The notes under the pieces were generated by a model, which did not search any database, had not been told where the DNA came from, and saw only the letters and a program-made list of their open reading frames with translations. From positions 92,884 through 156,883 of the forward strand of contig NZ_AWQQ01000047.1 of NCBI RefSeq assembly GCF_002607855.1: DNA of 64,000 nucleotides, in the 5' to 3' direction. Source of the DNA: Desulforamulus profundi (GTDB lineage: Bacteria > Bacillota_B > Desulfotomaculia > Desulfotomaculales > Desulfotomaculaceae). Position numbers and translations under genes: made by a program. The stretch's first letter is position 1; each line of letters starts with the position of its first letter. Below are positions 10,681-19,755 of the stretch, one piece after another.

Positions 10681-11520
10681 TTATAATCCCATCATCTCTC
10701 GCACCACCCGGTCGGCCATCTTCACCGCACCGACCAATATCAGCATGTTGAAAACCAGCTCCCCGATATAGCTCCACACCATCGTCACGGCGCTGGCGCT
10801 GGCGTCCACCACCGGAGGGGCGGCCGCAAAGACGGAAAAGATAACGCAGGCCAGGACGATGATGACCCCCTCCAGGCAGACGGCGGCATAGCTTTTGAGA
10901 AAGGCTTTGCCGATGCTCTGGCTGGGCTCCCCGGCAAAGGAGGCCAAAGGTACGGGGGCAATGGCGGTATATAAGAATAATTTGAAAAAACGACCGTACA
11001 CCGACAGGATCATAATGAAGGACAGCACCGTGATGAACAGGCTGCCGATGATCGTCACCGCCCACAGGGGGATGCTCGCCAAGAAGCTGCACTCCTCGAC
11101 GGCCTGCACGATGGCCTGCGGCAAAACGGCTTGGCTGGTGGTGCCGAAACCCGCGCTGCTCATGATGGTGGAGATGATCCCCTGGGCAATGTTAAAGAGC
11201 GCCATCATCAGTTCCAATCCATAGGTCACCACGCCTTTCGCCAAAGCGAAGCGGATGAACAGCTTCAGGGCGTGTTCCGGCTTTTTCACCTCCGCAAAGC
11301 TGCCGCAGGTCTTGACCACGCCGATCACAAAAAACAATACCAGCAGTGCCAGGCCAATAGCCTGCAGCGCGCCGTGGATGTCGGCAATGACGTGCCAGAT
11401 GCCGCCGCCCCGGAATTCCGTGGGGGACTGGGTGACAAGCTGCCAGATTTCCGCCAGCTTTTCGTTCCAGGTTCCCAGGGCGTTGTTCAGGTTCTCAATC
11501 ACCCAGTTGCCGTTTTCCAA
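10681..11520 (-). CDS. virB6: VirB6/TrbL-like conjugation channel membrane protein
   Basis: A 279-residue polytopic membrane protein with about six hydrophobic segments (for example AIGLALLVLFFVIGVV, IIGSLFITVLSFIMIL, LEGVIIVLACVIFSVFA, LVFNMLILVGAVKMADR). The LFLYTAIAPVPLASFAGEP motif is characteristic of the VirB6/TrbL family in Gram-positive elements. It would form part of the inner-membrane pore together with PrgI and VirB4. It is intact and in the expected position downstream of virD4 and the pilin gene. Confidence 0.8.
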   Translation of the reverse strand: MENGNWVIENLNNALGTWNEKLAEIWQLVTQSPTEFRGGGIWHVIADIHGALQAIGLALLVLFFVIGVVKTCGSFAEVKKPEHALKLFIRFALAKGVVTYGLELMMALFNIAQGIISTIMSSAGFGTTSQAVLPQAIVQAVEECSFLASIPLWAVTIIGSLFITVLSFIMILSVYGRFFKLFLYTAIAPVPLASFAGEPSQSIGKAFLKSYAAVCLEGVIIVLACVIFSVFAAAPPVVDASASAVTMVWSYIGELVFNMLILVGAVKMADRVVREMMGL

Positions 11521-11541
11521 ATAAACTCACCTCGTTCCCAA

Positions 11542-11573
11542 AGCAAAGCCCGCGTTTCATGCGCGGGCTTTGC
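11542..11573. repeat. strong GC-rich hairpin at the 3' end of a small ICE gene
   Basis: AGCAAAGCCCGCG and CGCGGGCTTTGCT form a 13-bp perfect stem with a 6-nt loop. There is no T-tract on the minus strand, so it may act as an mRNA processing or stabilising hairpin in the transfer operon rather than a full terminator. It overlaps the end of the small gene at 11557. Confidence 0.55.
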
Positions 11574-11810
11574 TCCTGTGATCGTTACCGGCATGGCTCG
11601 TCCTGCCGGGCTTTTTGTCCTTGATGACGCCATACTTGTCGTCCACATAGAAATGATTGACAAAGGGGTTGTAGATCGCATGGCACTTGACGCCGTTATA
11701 TTCGGCAAGATAATCGTTGTCGCCCAGCCGTCCCAGGATGGTGCTTCCCGCAGTTCGCCGTCCAGGGAATGAATGTGCATGTTTTCAATGATCGGGAATT
11801 TGTTAAACAT
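11557..11810 (-). pseudogene. small conserved ICE protein, frameshifted, function unknown
   Basis: ATG at 11810 behind AGGAGG; MFNKFPIIENMHIHSLDGE continues to SWDGW, where the frame is lost. The natural continuation in the next frame is GDNDYLAEYNGVKCHAIYNP, FVNHFYVDDKYGVIKDKKPG. One G added to the GGG run at about 11735 makes a single protein of about 84 residues. It lies between the VirB2-like pilin and VirB6 in the transfer operon. I do not recognise a function. Confidence 0.55.
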
Positions 11811-11815
11811 GGCCA

Positions 11816-12124
11816 TCAACCTCCTGTGATGAGATTAAGGATTTCCTTGGCAAAGGTGATGATGACGCCGCCCGCCAGGGTCAGAAAGCCGTTGGCCCGC
11901 TGGCTCGGGTCGTGGGATTTCAGCGACAGGCCGATTTGCACAATGCCGAAGCCCAGCAGGATCAGCCCGATGGCGCGGATTAGCCCGAAGATAAATTCGG
12001 ACAGGTTGTTGACCACCTGAAGCGGATCGTTTGCCGCGTATGCGGGAACGGCGAAAAGGGTCAGCATCAGCGCCAGTACGCAGCAAACGGCAAAAACCCT
12101 TTTGATTTTTCCAAACATTTTCAT
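11816..12124 (-). CDS. VirB2/TrbC-like type IV secretion pilin
   Basis: A 102-residue precursor with a signal peptide (KRVFAVCCVLALMLTLFAVPAYA) and two hydrophobic helices (FIFGLIRAIGLILLGFGIVQIGLSL and GFLTLAGGVIITFAKEIL), the layout of T4SS pilin-like subunits. ATG 12124 is preferred over 12133 because AGGAGG is then correctly spaced. It follows virD4 and precedes virB6. It probably forms a surface-exposed or channel-lining part of the mating apparatus. Confidence 0.75.
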   Translation of the reverse strand: MKMFGKIKRVFAVCCVLALMLTLFAVPAYAANDPLQVVNNLSEFIFGLIRAIGLILLGFGIVQIGLSLKSHDPSQRANGFLTLAGGVIITFAKEILNLITGG

Positions 12125-12144
12125 AAGGATCATTCCTCCTGTTT

Positions 12145-13907
12145 TTATGATGGGGATAGCTTTCGAGTTCTTCCTCGGAAAGCAGCTCGTAATCGCCGTC
12201 TTCCTTTAAAGCCACGGCTTTCCAGTCCAGGGCGTGTTCCGTGGTGCCGTGCCGGTAGGGTTGGCCGCCCCCGTCAACGGTTAGCTTCAAATTCGGGTGC
12301 TTGAGAATATCGTACTTGTCGTCCATGACGGCGTGTTCGCCCCGGATGAACAGCAGGGCGTAGCGGTTGTCCAGCATGCGCACCTCGTCGGGGGTAAGAA
12401 GCTCCCGGCCCGACAACTGAAAATTGGTGGAGTAGCTGCCGTGAGCGCCCCTGCTCTGCCCGTAGGTGTTCAGGTCGATGGTTTCCTTGCCCAAAAGCTC
12501 GGACACATACTTGTGGGTGCTTTGCTCGTTGCCGCCTAGATAAAGGAATTCGTCGCAGTTGCCGACAATGGACTCCCAGGTGTCTTTAAACAATGCTTTG
12601 AGCTGGGCCAGGTTTTGCAGGATGATGGAGACGCTGACCTCCCGGCTGCGCATGGTGGAAAGAAGCTTGTCGAACTCATCCGGCAGGGCGACATTGCTGA
12701 ATTCGTCCATCACGAAATGGACGTGCAGGGGCAGCCTGCCGCCGTAAACATGGTCGGCCAGGTAGTAAAGCTGCTGGAAAAGCTGGGTGTAGAGCATCCC
12801 CACAATGAAATTGAAGCTGCTGTCGTTGTCTGGGATGACGGCAAACAGGGCCGTCTTTTTCTCCCCGATGGCGGGCAGCGCCATTTCATCCACCGTGGTG
12901 ATGCCCGCGATGGTGGACAGGTTGAACTTTTCCAGCCGGACGCCCAGGCTGATTAAAATGGACTTGGCGGTTTTACCCGCGGCTAGCTTGAAGATGTTGT
13001 ACTGTTTGACCGCCAGATGCTCCGGCTCCCGCATGGCCAGCCGCTCAAACAGCTCGTCCAGGGGGCTTTGGTAGGTTTCGTCCTCTTCCCGCACCTCGGC
13101 GGCGGCGATCATCTCCATGACCATCGGGAAGTTTCGCTCATCCTCCGGCGCTTCGTAGAGCAGGTAGAGGATGAGGGCCTCCAGCAGGGCGGTTTCGGAG
13201 CGTTCCCAAAAGGGGTCGTTGGTGTTGGAGCCCTTGGGTGTGGTGTTGCGGATCAGGTTGGTGACCAGCTTCAGCACGTCCTTGTCGTCCTGCAAATAGG
13301 TAAAGGGATTGTAGCAGTGGGACAGATGAATGTTGATTAAATCCAGTACCTTGATGTCATAGCCCCTGGCTTTGAGCAGGTTTCCGGTATCCCGCAGGAT
13401 TTCGCCCTTGGGGTCGAGGATCACAAAAGAGGTGTTGGCCTGCATGACGTTGGGTTTCGCGTAAAACCTGGTCTTGCCGGAGCCGGAACCGCCCACCACC
13501 AGAACGTTCAGATTGCGCCGGTGCTTCCTGCCGTCCAGTCCGATACGGACGTTCTGGGTCAGGATTTTGTTCTTCTGCGGATTCTTGTCCCGGTATTTCT
13601 TATCGACAGCCGCCGCGCCGCCCCAGCGGGCGCTGCCGTGTTCCTCCCTGGGCCGGTAATTGCGCTTGGTGGACAGGTATATCCCGATGCCCATGCCGTA
13701 GGCGGCGACAAAGAGCAAAACGCACTTGGGCGAATGATCCACCCATTGGATATGAAACGGATCGTTCATCGCCGCCGTGAGGTTTTCCAGGATTTCGGGC
13801 AGGCCGCCGGAAAGGGAGGGGGCGACCAGCAAGGCCGCCCACACCACCGGAATTAAAAAAACCGCCCAGAGGATGAGATTGCTCCTGGCGGTTTCAGCGC
13901 GCTTCAT
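12145..13907 (-). pseudogene. virD4: VirD4/TraG type IV coupling protein, 3' end frameshifted
   Basis: Walker A VVGGSGSGKTRFYAKPN, FVILDPKGEILRDTG, TNDPFWERSETALLEALILY and Walker B FVMDEFSNVALPD identify a TraG/VirD4 coupling protein with two N-terminal membrane segments. As read, the frame runs past SEEELESYPHH into the pilin gene with an unnatural 85-residue tail. One C added to CCCC at 12152-12155 creates a stop at 12147-12145, directly before the pilin ribosome site, giving about 587 residues. The protein links the relaxosome to the secretion channel and pumps DNA. The gene downstream of its promoter side (63 aa protein) overlaps its start. Confidence 0.85.
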
Positions 13908-14085
13908 CGTGGTTTCTGCGCTTCTGCTTTTTGGTCGGGGCGTCGATGGTTTTCAAAAGCAGTTCGTCCACGGCGTCGGTGGGCCGTTCCTCTTTAATCA
14001 GGTCGTTTCGCAGTTCGTTGAGGGCGTTTACCACCACGCCGTATTCGTAGTCGTCCAGGGTCAGCACCCTTTCTTCTTCCTTCAT
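13894..14085 (-). CDS. small conserved ICE protein upstream of virD4
   Basis: A 63-residue acidic/basic protein (VLTLDDYEYGVVVNALNELR, AVDELLLKTIDAPTKKQK) whose 3' end overlaps the virD4 start by 14 bases. Closely similar small proteins precede virD4 in Tn1549-type elements. No motif points to a biochemical role; its position suggests participation in coupling or relaxosome assembly. Confidence 0.6.
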   Translation of the reverse strand: MKEEERVLTLDDYEYGVVVNALNELRNDLIKEERPTDAVDELLLKTIDAPTKKQKRRNHDEAR

Positions 14086-14097
14086 GGGCGATCCCTC

Positions 14098-15000
14098 CTA
14101 ACGTTCCGGTTCTTGCCGCTTTTGCTGCCGCTCTTGGTTAAGCATCCGGTTCATCCGGCCGGAAATTTCGCCTGCGGCTTCCTTGATGACGGTAAGCTCG
14201 GCCCGGATTTCCTGCGGCTCCAAAGTCTCCAGCCTTTGGGGAACCCCCTCGAAGTGGTAAAAGCCGTCCGTTTCCACGCCGTACTGCTTGCAGAGCATAT
14301 ACGACGCGCAATAGGCGCGGAAGCCCTGCTCGGAACGGTTGTAGCTCCCGTCGCCCTTGTCCATTTCCGCCTGAGCCAGCTCTTGGGCGAGAGCCCGGAA
14401 AATATGATTGGCGTCCAGGCCGCGCCGGATTTGGATTTCCCGCTTGTCCGGCTGGTACAGGGCGTTCACGCCGCTCGGCAGCGTGTCGCTGATGCGGACG
14501 GGCACGGGGGCGTGGGCCAGCAGCGCCTTGATGCGGGTGCGCTCGTCGGGATAGACGGGGGTTTCCCGTTTGCGGCTGTTTCCGGTTTGGGAAATGTCGA
14601 ACATCTTTTTGGGGTTGTAGCTGATGCCGGTGGAACCGTCCGCGCGCTGGTATTCCTCGCCCGGCTCGATGATGAAAAAGCCGGTTTCCTTTTTGCAGAT
14701 GTACGCGCCCTGTTCCTTCCAGGTGTCAAAGTCCGCGATGCGGGTGGCCTCCGGTTTTTGCGCCAGGATTAGAAGGGCGTTGGCAACGCTGTAGCGGTCA
14801 AAGCGGCTCTGCACGTTCAGATATTTTTGGAAGGTGTCTCCGTCCCGCGCCACGGCTGTCGCCGTTTCGTCGATCAGGGCGTACACCGCTTCCCGCTGCT
14901 CCTGCTTTTTCTGCGCCCAGGCTTCCTTGTCGAAGGGCTGGCCGCTTATGGGCGTGGTTTGGCCTTGTTCCTGCCGGAAAAGATCGTCAAAATTGCTCAT
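14098..15000 (-). CDS. ArdC-like protein (N-terminal ssDNA-binding domain, degenerate peptidase)
   Basis: A 300-residue protein. The N-terminal half (residues about 60-130: YLNVQSRFDRYSVANALLIL, WKEQGAYICKKETGFFIIEP) matches the ArdC N-terminal fold. The C-terminal half has the metallopeptidase-like layout, but the zinc helix reads LAQELAQAEM, so both histidines of HExxH are replaced. The family protects incoming single-stranded DNA from restriction during conjugation; here only a binding role is expected. It lies between pcfB and the virD4 cluster. Confidence 0.65.
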   Translation of the reverse strand: MSNFDDLFRQEQGQTTPISGQPFDKEAWAQKKQEQREAVYALIDETATAVARDGDTFQKYLNVQSRFDRYSVANALLILAQKPEATRIADFDTWKEQGAYICKKETGFFIIEPGEEYQRADGSTGISYNPKKMFDISQTGNSRKRETPVYPDERTRIKALLAHAPVPVRISDTLPSGVNALYQPDKREIQIRRGLDANHIFRALAQELAQAEMDKGDGSYNRSEQGFRAYCASYMLCKQYGVETDGFYHFEGVPQRLETLEPQEIRAELTVIKEAAGEISGRMNRMLNQERQQKRQEPER

Positions 15001-15006
15001 GTGGAT

Positions 15007-15811
15007 TTACCTCTCTTTCGGTTTTGACTTTTTGGCTTTGGATTTCTGTTGGCCCGATTTGACAGGCGGCTTGGCGGATTTGGCCTGTTCTTTGGCCGCC
15101 TCCCGCTTGGGTTCCGCCTGCTCCCGGTGGGCTTCCCGGATTTCCTTCAGTTCCTGCCGGACGGATTTTCGCTCCGGCTCACTCGTACCCCCGGCGGCTT
15201 TCCCGCTGCGCTCGTAAGTAGGCTCGGACGGAGGGGATTTCTCCGCCTTCGCCGCCGTAGGTCCATCGTGGAGTTCGGGTTGTCGGTCCGCTCCGGCTCC
15301 GGCTGATCGGGCTTGGCCATCAGCTCGTCCAGAAAATCGTCCGCGCTTTTTTCGGCGGGCGTTTCCTTTTCGGCGGGCGCTTTTTCCTCTTGTTTGGCGG
15401 CCCTGGATTTCTGGATTTCGCTCTTGATGCTGGCGGTGTCCACGGTGGCCAGCTTGAAGCGTTCCACGATGCGGTTGATCTTGGAGCGTCCTCGGCCCGC
15501 ACCATGATGTCGCACATGCCGTCCGTGTCCTTTTTGTCACGGAGGGCGCAATAGAGGACGCCGTAGCGTTTGGCCTCCTGGGTGAATTTCTGCAAGTCCT
15601 CGTTCCTGACCGCGAAGACTTTCAGTTCCTTGCCGCTGCGCAACAGCCCTTCCAGCCGGATTTTCCCCCTGGTTTTCTTTTGGTCTGTGAGAACGGCATA
15701 CAAATAGGTGGCCAGGTTCTTGGCCCCCTCGCCGGAGATTCTGGCCATTACCTCGATCCCCTTAAGACTCAGGCTGACGGCTTGGTCCACGGCGTCGGCT
15801 CCGCTGCTCAT
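15007..15811 (-). pseudogene. pcfB: PcfB-like (DUF3801) conjugation protein with two frameshifts
   Basis: The N-terminal frame (VSLSLKGIEVMARISGEGA, NLATYLYAVLTDQKKTRGK, LRDKKDTDGMCDIMVRAED) is typical PcfB. The text continues in a second frame (SKINRIVERFKLATVDTAS, KSADDFLDELMAKPDQPE) and in a third (AKAEKSPPSEPTYERSGKA, VRQELKEIREAHREQAEPKR), ending KSKAKKSKPKER. Two one-base losses at about 15500 and 15275 explain this. PcfB is a relaxosome-associated helper of the coupling protein. The start overlaps the relaxase 3' end by 50 bases. Confidence 0.75.
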
Positions 15812-17153
15812 AGGCTTTTTCCTCCTTTCGCTGCTGGATTTCTTCCTGTTTGATCCGGGACAGCTTTTCCCGCATTTCCCCGGAACGGGACAGGATGCCC
15901 GTGCAGAGCTTCACCTCCTTGCGAAGCTGGCTGATTTGGCCGGTCAGCCCGGCGATTTGCTGCTTATAGGCTGTCGCCTGCTCCTCGTCCCCGCACCGGC
16001 GGATGCGATTGTAAAGGGACTTGCGTTGGGCGGACAGGGCGCTCATTTCCTGCTCCACGGTTGAGCGGTAGGCGAAAAGCTGTTCCTTGCTGGAAATACG
16101 GTTTTTGCAGAGAAGCTTGGTTTGGGCAGTGATTTCCTCCAGATGCCGGAGGTCCTCGCGCAATAAAAAATGCGTCCTTCGGGGGGACGCGCGGGGCTTG
16201 GGCAGGATGCCCATTTTATAGAGGTAGTGGAAGTATAACGCTTGCAGGCCGGTGAGCTTTTTCGCCGTCTTGCGAGAACCTTTGAAGGCACAGCGTTTTC
16301 GCTTCGGCTCCGGCAAGGGGGGCGGCCGCCGGGGTGTGCGGTTTTGCAGGATGCGCCGTTTGATGGCTTCCTCGGCGTAATCGTCGCCCAGGGTTTTCAG
16401 CCGGACAAACCGTTCCTTGCCTAAAGGACGCACCGCCAGGTGTTTCACGCCGGTTTTCACCTCATAGCCCTCTTTGCGCAGGGCGGCGATAAACTGGGTG
16501 AAGGTCATGGCGGCGGCAACGGCTTGGTCCACGTCCTCCCGGATCAGGCCTCGCCAGGTGGGTTTACCTTCCCGCTCGGCCTTCCATTCGGCATAGTGCC
16601 TGGACTTGCCGCGCTGTGGGTTTTCAATGACGGAAAGGGCATGTTCCCGGCACAGCCGGTCGGATGTCTGCCGCATGAGGGCGTAGCTGGCGTTGTTGTC
16701 GTAATATTTTTTCCCATCGACAAAGGACACGGAATTCAGGACAAAATGGTTATGAAGATGCTGCTTGTCAAGGTGGGTGGACACCACCACTTCAAAGCGG
16801 TCGCCCCAAAGCTCTTTTGCCAGCTTCACGCCGATGGCGTGGGCGGTTTCGGGGGTGGCTTCTCCCGGCGCAAAGGCTTGGTAGCCGTGAAAGGCCAGGA
16901 TGCCGTCCTGCTTCTGATATTGCCGCTTTGTGCGGCCCATCTGCTCGCAGGCGGTGGCCGGATCGCAGTTGATGCCTGTTACATAAAACTGCTTTTCGGT
17001 TTCGACATCCTGCTGGGTATAATCCAGCACCTTGCGCAAGCCTTGAAATTCGGGACTGGCAAAATCGGGGTTTTCGGTTTTTTCGGGGTTGGCGGCGTAG
17101 TCGATTACCCGGTCAAGGCGGTCGGTCACGTCCCATATGGCTGTGGTTGCCAT
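15762..17153 (-). CDS. MobP-type conjugative relaxase
   Basis: A 463-residue relaxase/mobilisation nuclease. The catalytic metal motif is STHLDKQHLHNHFVLNSVSF (H127, H132, H134 and H136 by count), preceded by YVTGINCDPATACEQM and followed by an arginine-rich C-terminal helical region. This class (Pfam relaxase PF03432, MOBP) nicks oriT, stays attached to the 5' end and pilots the strand through VirD4. It is intact here. The mobC gene and the candidate oriT lie directly upstream. Confidence 0.85.
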   Translation of the reverse strand: MATTAIWDVTDRLDRVIDYAANPEKTENPDFASPEFQGLRKVLDYTQQDVETEKQFYVTGINCDPATACEQMGRTKRQYQKQDGILAFHGYQAFAPGEATPETAHAIGVKLAKELWGDRFEVVVSTHLDKQHLHNHFVLNSVSFVDGKKYYDNNASYALMRQTSDRLCREHALSVIENPQRGKSRHYAEWKAEREGKPTWRGLIREDVDQAVAAAMTFTQFIAALRKEGYEVKTGVKHLAVRPLGKERFVRLKTLGDDYAEEAIKRRILQNRTPRRPPPLPEPKRKRCAFKGSRKTAKKLTGLQALYFHYLYKMGILPKPRASPRRTHFLLREDLRHLEEITAQTKLLCKNRISSKEQLFAYRSTVEQEMSALSAQRKSLYNRIRRCGDEEQATAYKQQIAGLTGQISQLRKEVKLCTGILSRSGEMREKLSRIKQEEIQQRKEEKAYEQRSRRRGPSRQPES

Positions 17154-17156
17154 CGT

Positions 17157-17501
17157 TCATCGCTCCGGCTCCCCGTGCTTTTTCAGCAAAGGGTAATCCG
17201 CAAGAGCCTCCCGCTTGTCGCAGGTATTCATCACGACAAGCTCAAGCACGTCGTTCACACACCGTACCTCATTTTGGTATTGGTCGGTCACAACCTCCAG
17301 GGGGTTTTGAAACAGCAGGAGGCAATCCAGTTCCTCCGGTTCATAGCGATGGTCTACTGTCAAATACCAGTGGGCCTGTGTATAGGCGGCGATTTCCTCT
17401 GCTTTTTCAAAAATTTTCTGTCCGTCCAGTTTAAGCATCTTTGCCTTGTAGTCCATAAAGTTACGGTTGATACGGGTTATTAGTTGTGTTTCCTTATCCA
17501 T
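17157..17501 (-). CDS. small conserved ICE protein, DUF3848-like
   Basis: A 114-residue soluble protein starting MDKETQLITRINRNFMDYK behind AAAGGAGAACC, with AEEIAAYTQAHWYLTVDHR and LDCLLLFQNPLEVVTDQY. The pattern resembles DUF3848 proteins of conjugative elements, but the family assignment is tentative. It lies between mobC (overlapping) and the relaxase, so a relaxosome-linked role is possible. Confidence 0.5.
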   Translation of the reverse strand: MDKETQLITRINRNFMDYKAKMLKLDGQKIFEKAEEIAAYTQAHWYLTVDHRYEPEELDCLLLFQNPLEVVTDQYQNEVRCVNDVLELVVMNTCDKREALADYPLLKKHGEPER

Positions 17502-17829
17502 TGGTTCTCCTTTCCGGCGCTGTGACCGCTTCCATAATATCCTGTACCGCCTTTCTGAGCCGGTTGGCTTCGTATTGAAATACCGTCTTGTCAATATGCC
17601 CGGTAGCATTGGCCTTGGCCGCAATCTGGTTCAAGTTTCCGCCGATGGCATGCAGTTCCCGCGTCATGGCAAAATAGTCGAGAGGGGGCAGCTCCTTGGG
17701 CACATAGCCATTGATAAGGGAACGAATAAATGCTTCCTGTGAAAGCCCTGATTTCTTTACCTGCTTGGCAAGATTTTGTTGCTCTTTGGCGTTTAGCCGT
17801 ACAATGATTTGGATATTCCGTTTTCTCAT
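17494..17829 (-). CDS. mobC: MobC-like relaxosome accessory protein
   Basis: A 111-residue protein with an N-terminal ribbon-helix-helix-like segment (NIQIIVRLNAKEQQNLAKQV, SGLSQEAFIRSLINGYVPKE) and the MobC core (FAMTRELHAIGGNLNQIAAK, ANRLRKAVQDIMEAV). MobC proteins bind oriT and help the relaxase open it. Start ATG 17829 is behind AAAGGAGC. Its ATGA start overlaps the stop of a 30-residue upstream frame, and its 3' end overlaps the next gene. Confidence 0.8.
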   Translation of the reverse strand: MRKRNIQIIVRLNAKEQQNLAKQVKKSGLSQEAFIRSLINGYVPKELPPLDYFAMTRELHAIGGNLNQIAAKANATGHIDKTVFQYEANRLRKAVQDIMEAVTAPERRTNG

Positions 17830-17918
17830 CGCTCCAGCTCCTTTCGCGGAGGATGGATGTCCTTGCACTCAATGAGGGCGCGAAATTCCTCCCACCACTT
17901 TTGTTGCAGTTCGTTCAT
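17826..17918 (-). CDS. 30-residue leader-like open frame coupled to mobC
   Basis: Reads MNELQQKWWEEFRALIECKD then IHPPRKELER and stops in an ATGA overlap with the mobC start. AAGAGG lies about ten bases before the ATG. The overlap suggests translational coupling or a small regulatory peptide. Because it is so short, its reality rests only on the overlap and ribosome site. Confidence 0.4.
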   Translation of the reverse strand: MNELQQKWWEEFRALIECKDIHPPRKELER

Positions 17919-17965
17919 TCATAGCACCTCTTTTCTTGATTAATAGGAGTGTAGTATGAAGGGGG

Positions 17966-18056
17966 TATTAGGGGCCGAGAGCCCCTAACAAGCGAATTTG
18001 GCTAGCCAAATTCAGTGCTTGCTGCAACACAAGACAGTAGTCTTATGTTGGGCGTG
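17966..18056 (-). other. candidate origin of transfer (oriT)
   Basis: Three inverted repeats are packed in 85 bp just upstream of the mobC/relaxase operon: TTAGGGGC/GCCCCTAA (17968-17988), the perfect 20-bp palindrome GAATTTGGCTAGCCAAATTC (17994-18013), and CAACACAAGAC/GTCTTATGTTG (18025-18050, one mismatch), followed by GGGCGTGGG. The position between the relaxosome genes and non-coding sequence, and the dense dyads, are typical of MOBP oriT regions. The nick site itself cannot be assigned by eye. Confidence 0.55.
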
Positions 18057-18091
18057 GGTTACGATTATTCTTGTATCACCAGCCGAAAAGA

Positions 18092-18127
18092 AAATGCCGT
18101 GGTACATCGTTCCCGGCCACGGCATTT
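18092..18127 (+). terminator. hairpin terminator next to candidate oriT
   Basis: AAATGCCGTGG pairs perfectly with CCACGGCATTT (11 bp, 14-nt loop), followed on the plus strand by GTGATTTTTATT. From 18128 to 18362 I see no further gene or clear signal. Confidence 0.6.
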
Positions 18128-18362
18128 GTGATTTTTATTCCGTGTGTCCATTTTTTTCGCATGATAAACTCAACGCCAGCGAAGTATTCTGCGCGCGATG
18201 GCCATGAAATAGCGCATCCTTGTGGTTTCCGCCTTTCTTAATTTTGGGCAAAAGAAAAAGGCACTGATTTCAGCACCTTCAACAACATTAGAAATTGATT
18301 ATATTATGGATTAATGCGAACGCATGCGTAAGCAGAAATACGATGTTTAGGCGATATGCGCT

Positions 18363-19472
18363 TTAGTATAGTTTTAAAAGGTCTTTGTTAGGTGGTTTTA
18401 TCTCATTTGGCAACTTTGATACTAATCCTAAATGTTCATATATCCTAATTCTATTAATTAGAGGTATGTAAAACCAATTTTCATAAAGGTCCTTCTTCTC
18501 ATGTATAAAACTCTCATAAAACTTCTTAAATACTTTCAAAAACTCATCTTCTCCAAGAAATCCTATTGCTAATAATTCACATAATCCTCCAAAAAAGAAA
18601 ATTAAAGAATATAGATTTCTTTCTAAAAAAAGTAATAATCCTCCACTTCTTAAATTAACAACTGTATCATTTCCAATATAATTTGCCCAAACTCTAAACA
18701 AATACAGTAAATCAATAATGGTAGCAGGTGCAGTACATTTCAACTCATTTCGAACCATTTTTAAATCATTTAAATAATCATTTTCAACGTCATAAAAGCT
18801 TTGAGATGGATTTCGAGGATACTTTGAATACATATATCCCCATTCTTTTTTGTTTACACCTCTTAAATAGCCTGCATTTTCAATAATTGGATCAGATAAA
18901 TTAAATGGATAATAGATTAGTTTGTTTGTAAACTTTTTTAAAAGTGCATTATTAAAATGATTGGTAGGCTTTCTATGCTGAAAAGTATTAATATTGTTTG
19001 AATTAGTGAATACAAAAGCATTATGGAAAGAATATACAGCATAATAACTTTTTATAATGTACCATGAAGGAAATAAGTCAACTTTCCAATTAGAATTTGA
19101 TGAAACTAGGTTTGTACTAAGATTCATTGGGTCGTCGATAAAGGGGAATGCTGTGGCAAGCTCATTATACCAACCTTGTTGTAGAAAATATGTAAACTTT
19201 TCATTCGAATATACCTTACCAATTAAGTTTTTCTTTAAATCTTCCGGCTTAATCCTATGTTCTTTTATATATTGTTGAAATAGTAAATCTAAACGATACT
19301 TTTTACTTTTCATTGCCTCTTTATCTGAATACCTATATCGAATCAGCCAAATGAATCGATCGATTGCATCATGAAACCTTGTATAATCGGAAATATCACG
19401 ATAATAATCTCTATAAAACGGAAAAAACTCCTCCAAATCTTCTTCCGAGATATCCGCGTTAATATATTTCAT
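18363..19472 (-). CDS. uncharacterised AT-rich cargo protein
   Basis: A 369-residue protein starting behind GAGGTGA. It is rich in tyrosine, asparagine and phenylalanine (DLEEFFPFYRDYYRDISDY, DRFIWLIRYRYSD). It has one strongly hydrophobic stretch near the middle-to-C-terminal part (LLLFLERNLYSLIFFFGGLCE, only part membrane-like) and no recognised catalytic motif. Base composition is far more AT-rich than the surrounding transfer genes, so it was probably acquired separately. It lies in the cargo patch beside the IS91-type element. An anti-phage or abortive-infection role would fit the location but is only a guess. Confidence 0.6.
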   Translation of the reverse strand: MKYINADISEEDLEEFFPFYRDYYRDISDYTRFHDAIDRFIWLIRYRYSDKEAMKSKKYRLDLLFQQYIKEHRIKPEDLKKNLIGKVYSNEKFTYFLQQGWYNELATAFPFIDDPMNLSTNLVSSNSNWKVDLFPSWYIIKSYYAVYSFHNAFVFTNSNNINTFQHRKPTNHFNNALLKKFTNKLIYYPFNLSDPIIENAGYLRGVNKKEWGYMYSKYPRNPSQSFYDVENDYLNDLKMVRNELKCTAPATIIDLLYLFRVWANYIGNDTVVNLRSGGLLLFLERNLYSLIFFFGGLCELLAIGFLGEDEFLKVFKKFYESFIHEKKDLYENWFYIPLINRIRIYEHLGLVSKLPNEIKPPNKDLLKLY

Positions 19473-19755
19473 AATTACTCACCTCATATTCTCCGCAGTT
19501 GCATTGTCGCCTACGTTCCCAGCTTCACGACGCCCCTGAGCCGGACCCACGGAGCCCATCTCCTTTGCGGTGCTTGCATCCGGCGAAGGGCTGTGGCGTA
19601 ATGCCGGACTGGGATTCGGTTCCGGTACCAGCCTTGTGTGAAGCGAGTGTTGTACTAAACCGCTGCGCGGTGGCTATTTATAGCAAACTAATTTAATTTG
19701 AGTCATGATATCATCTTTTCTGACACCCCTATCAATCTCGAAAGGATGGATTATC

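Noticed and set aside
11835..12144. C-terminal tail of the virD4 frame overlapping the pilin gene
   Set aside because: Arg/Pro-rich text typical of out-of-frame reading; the true stop is recovered by one added base before the pilin ribosome site.
13777..14772. 331-residue plus-strand open frame
   Set aside because: Antisense to virD4, the 63-aa gene and the ArdC-like gene, with biased His/Val/Gly composition.
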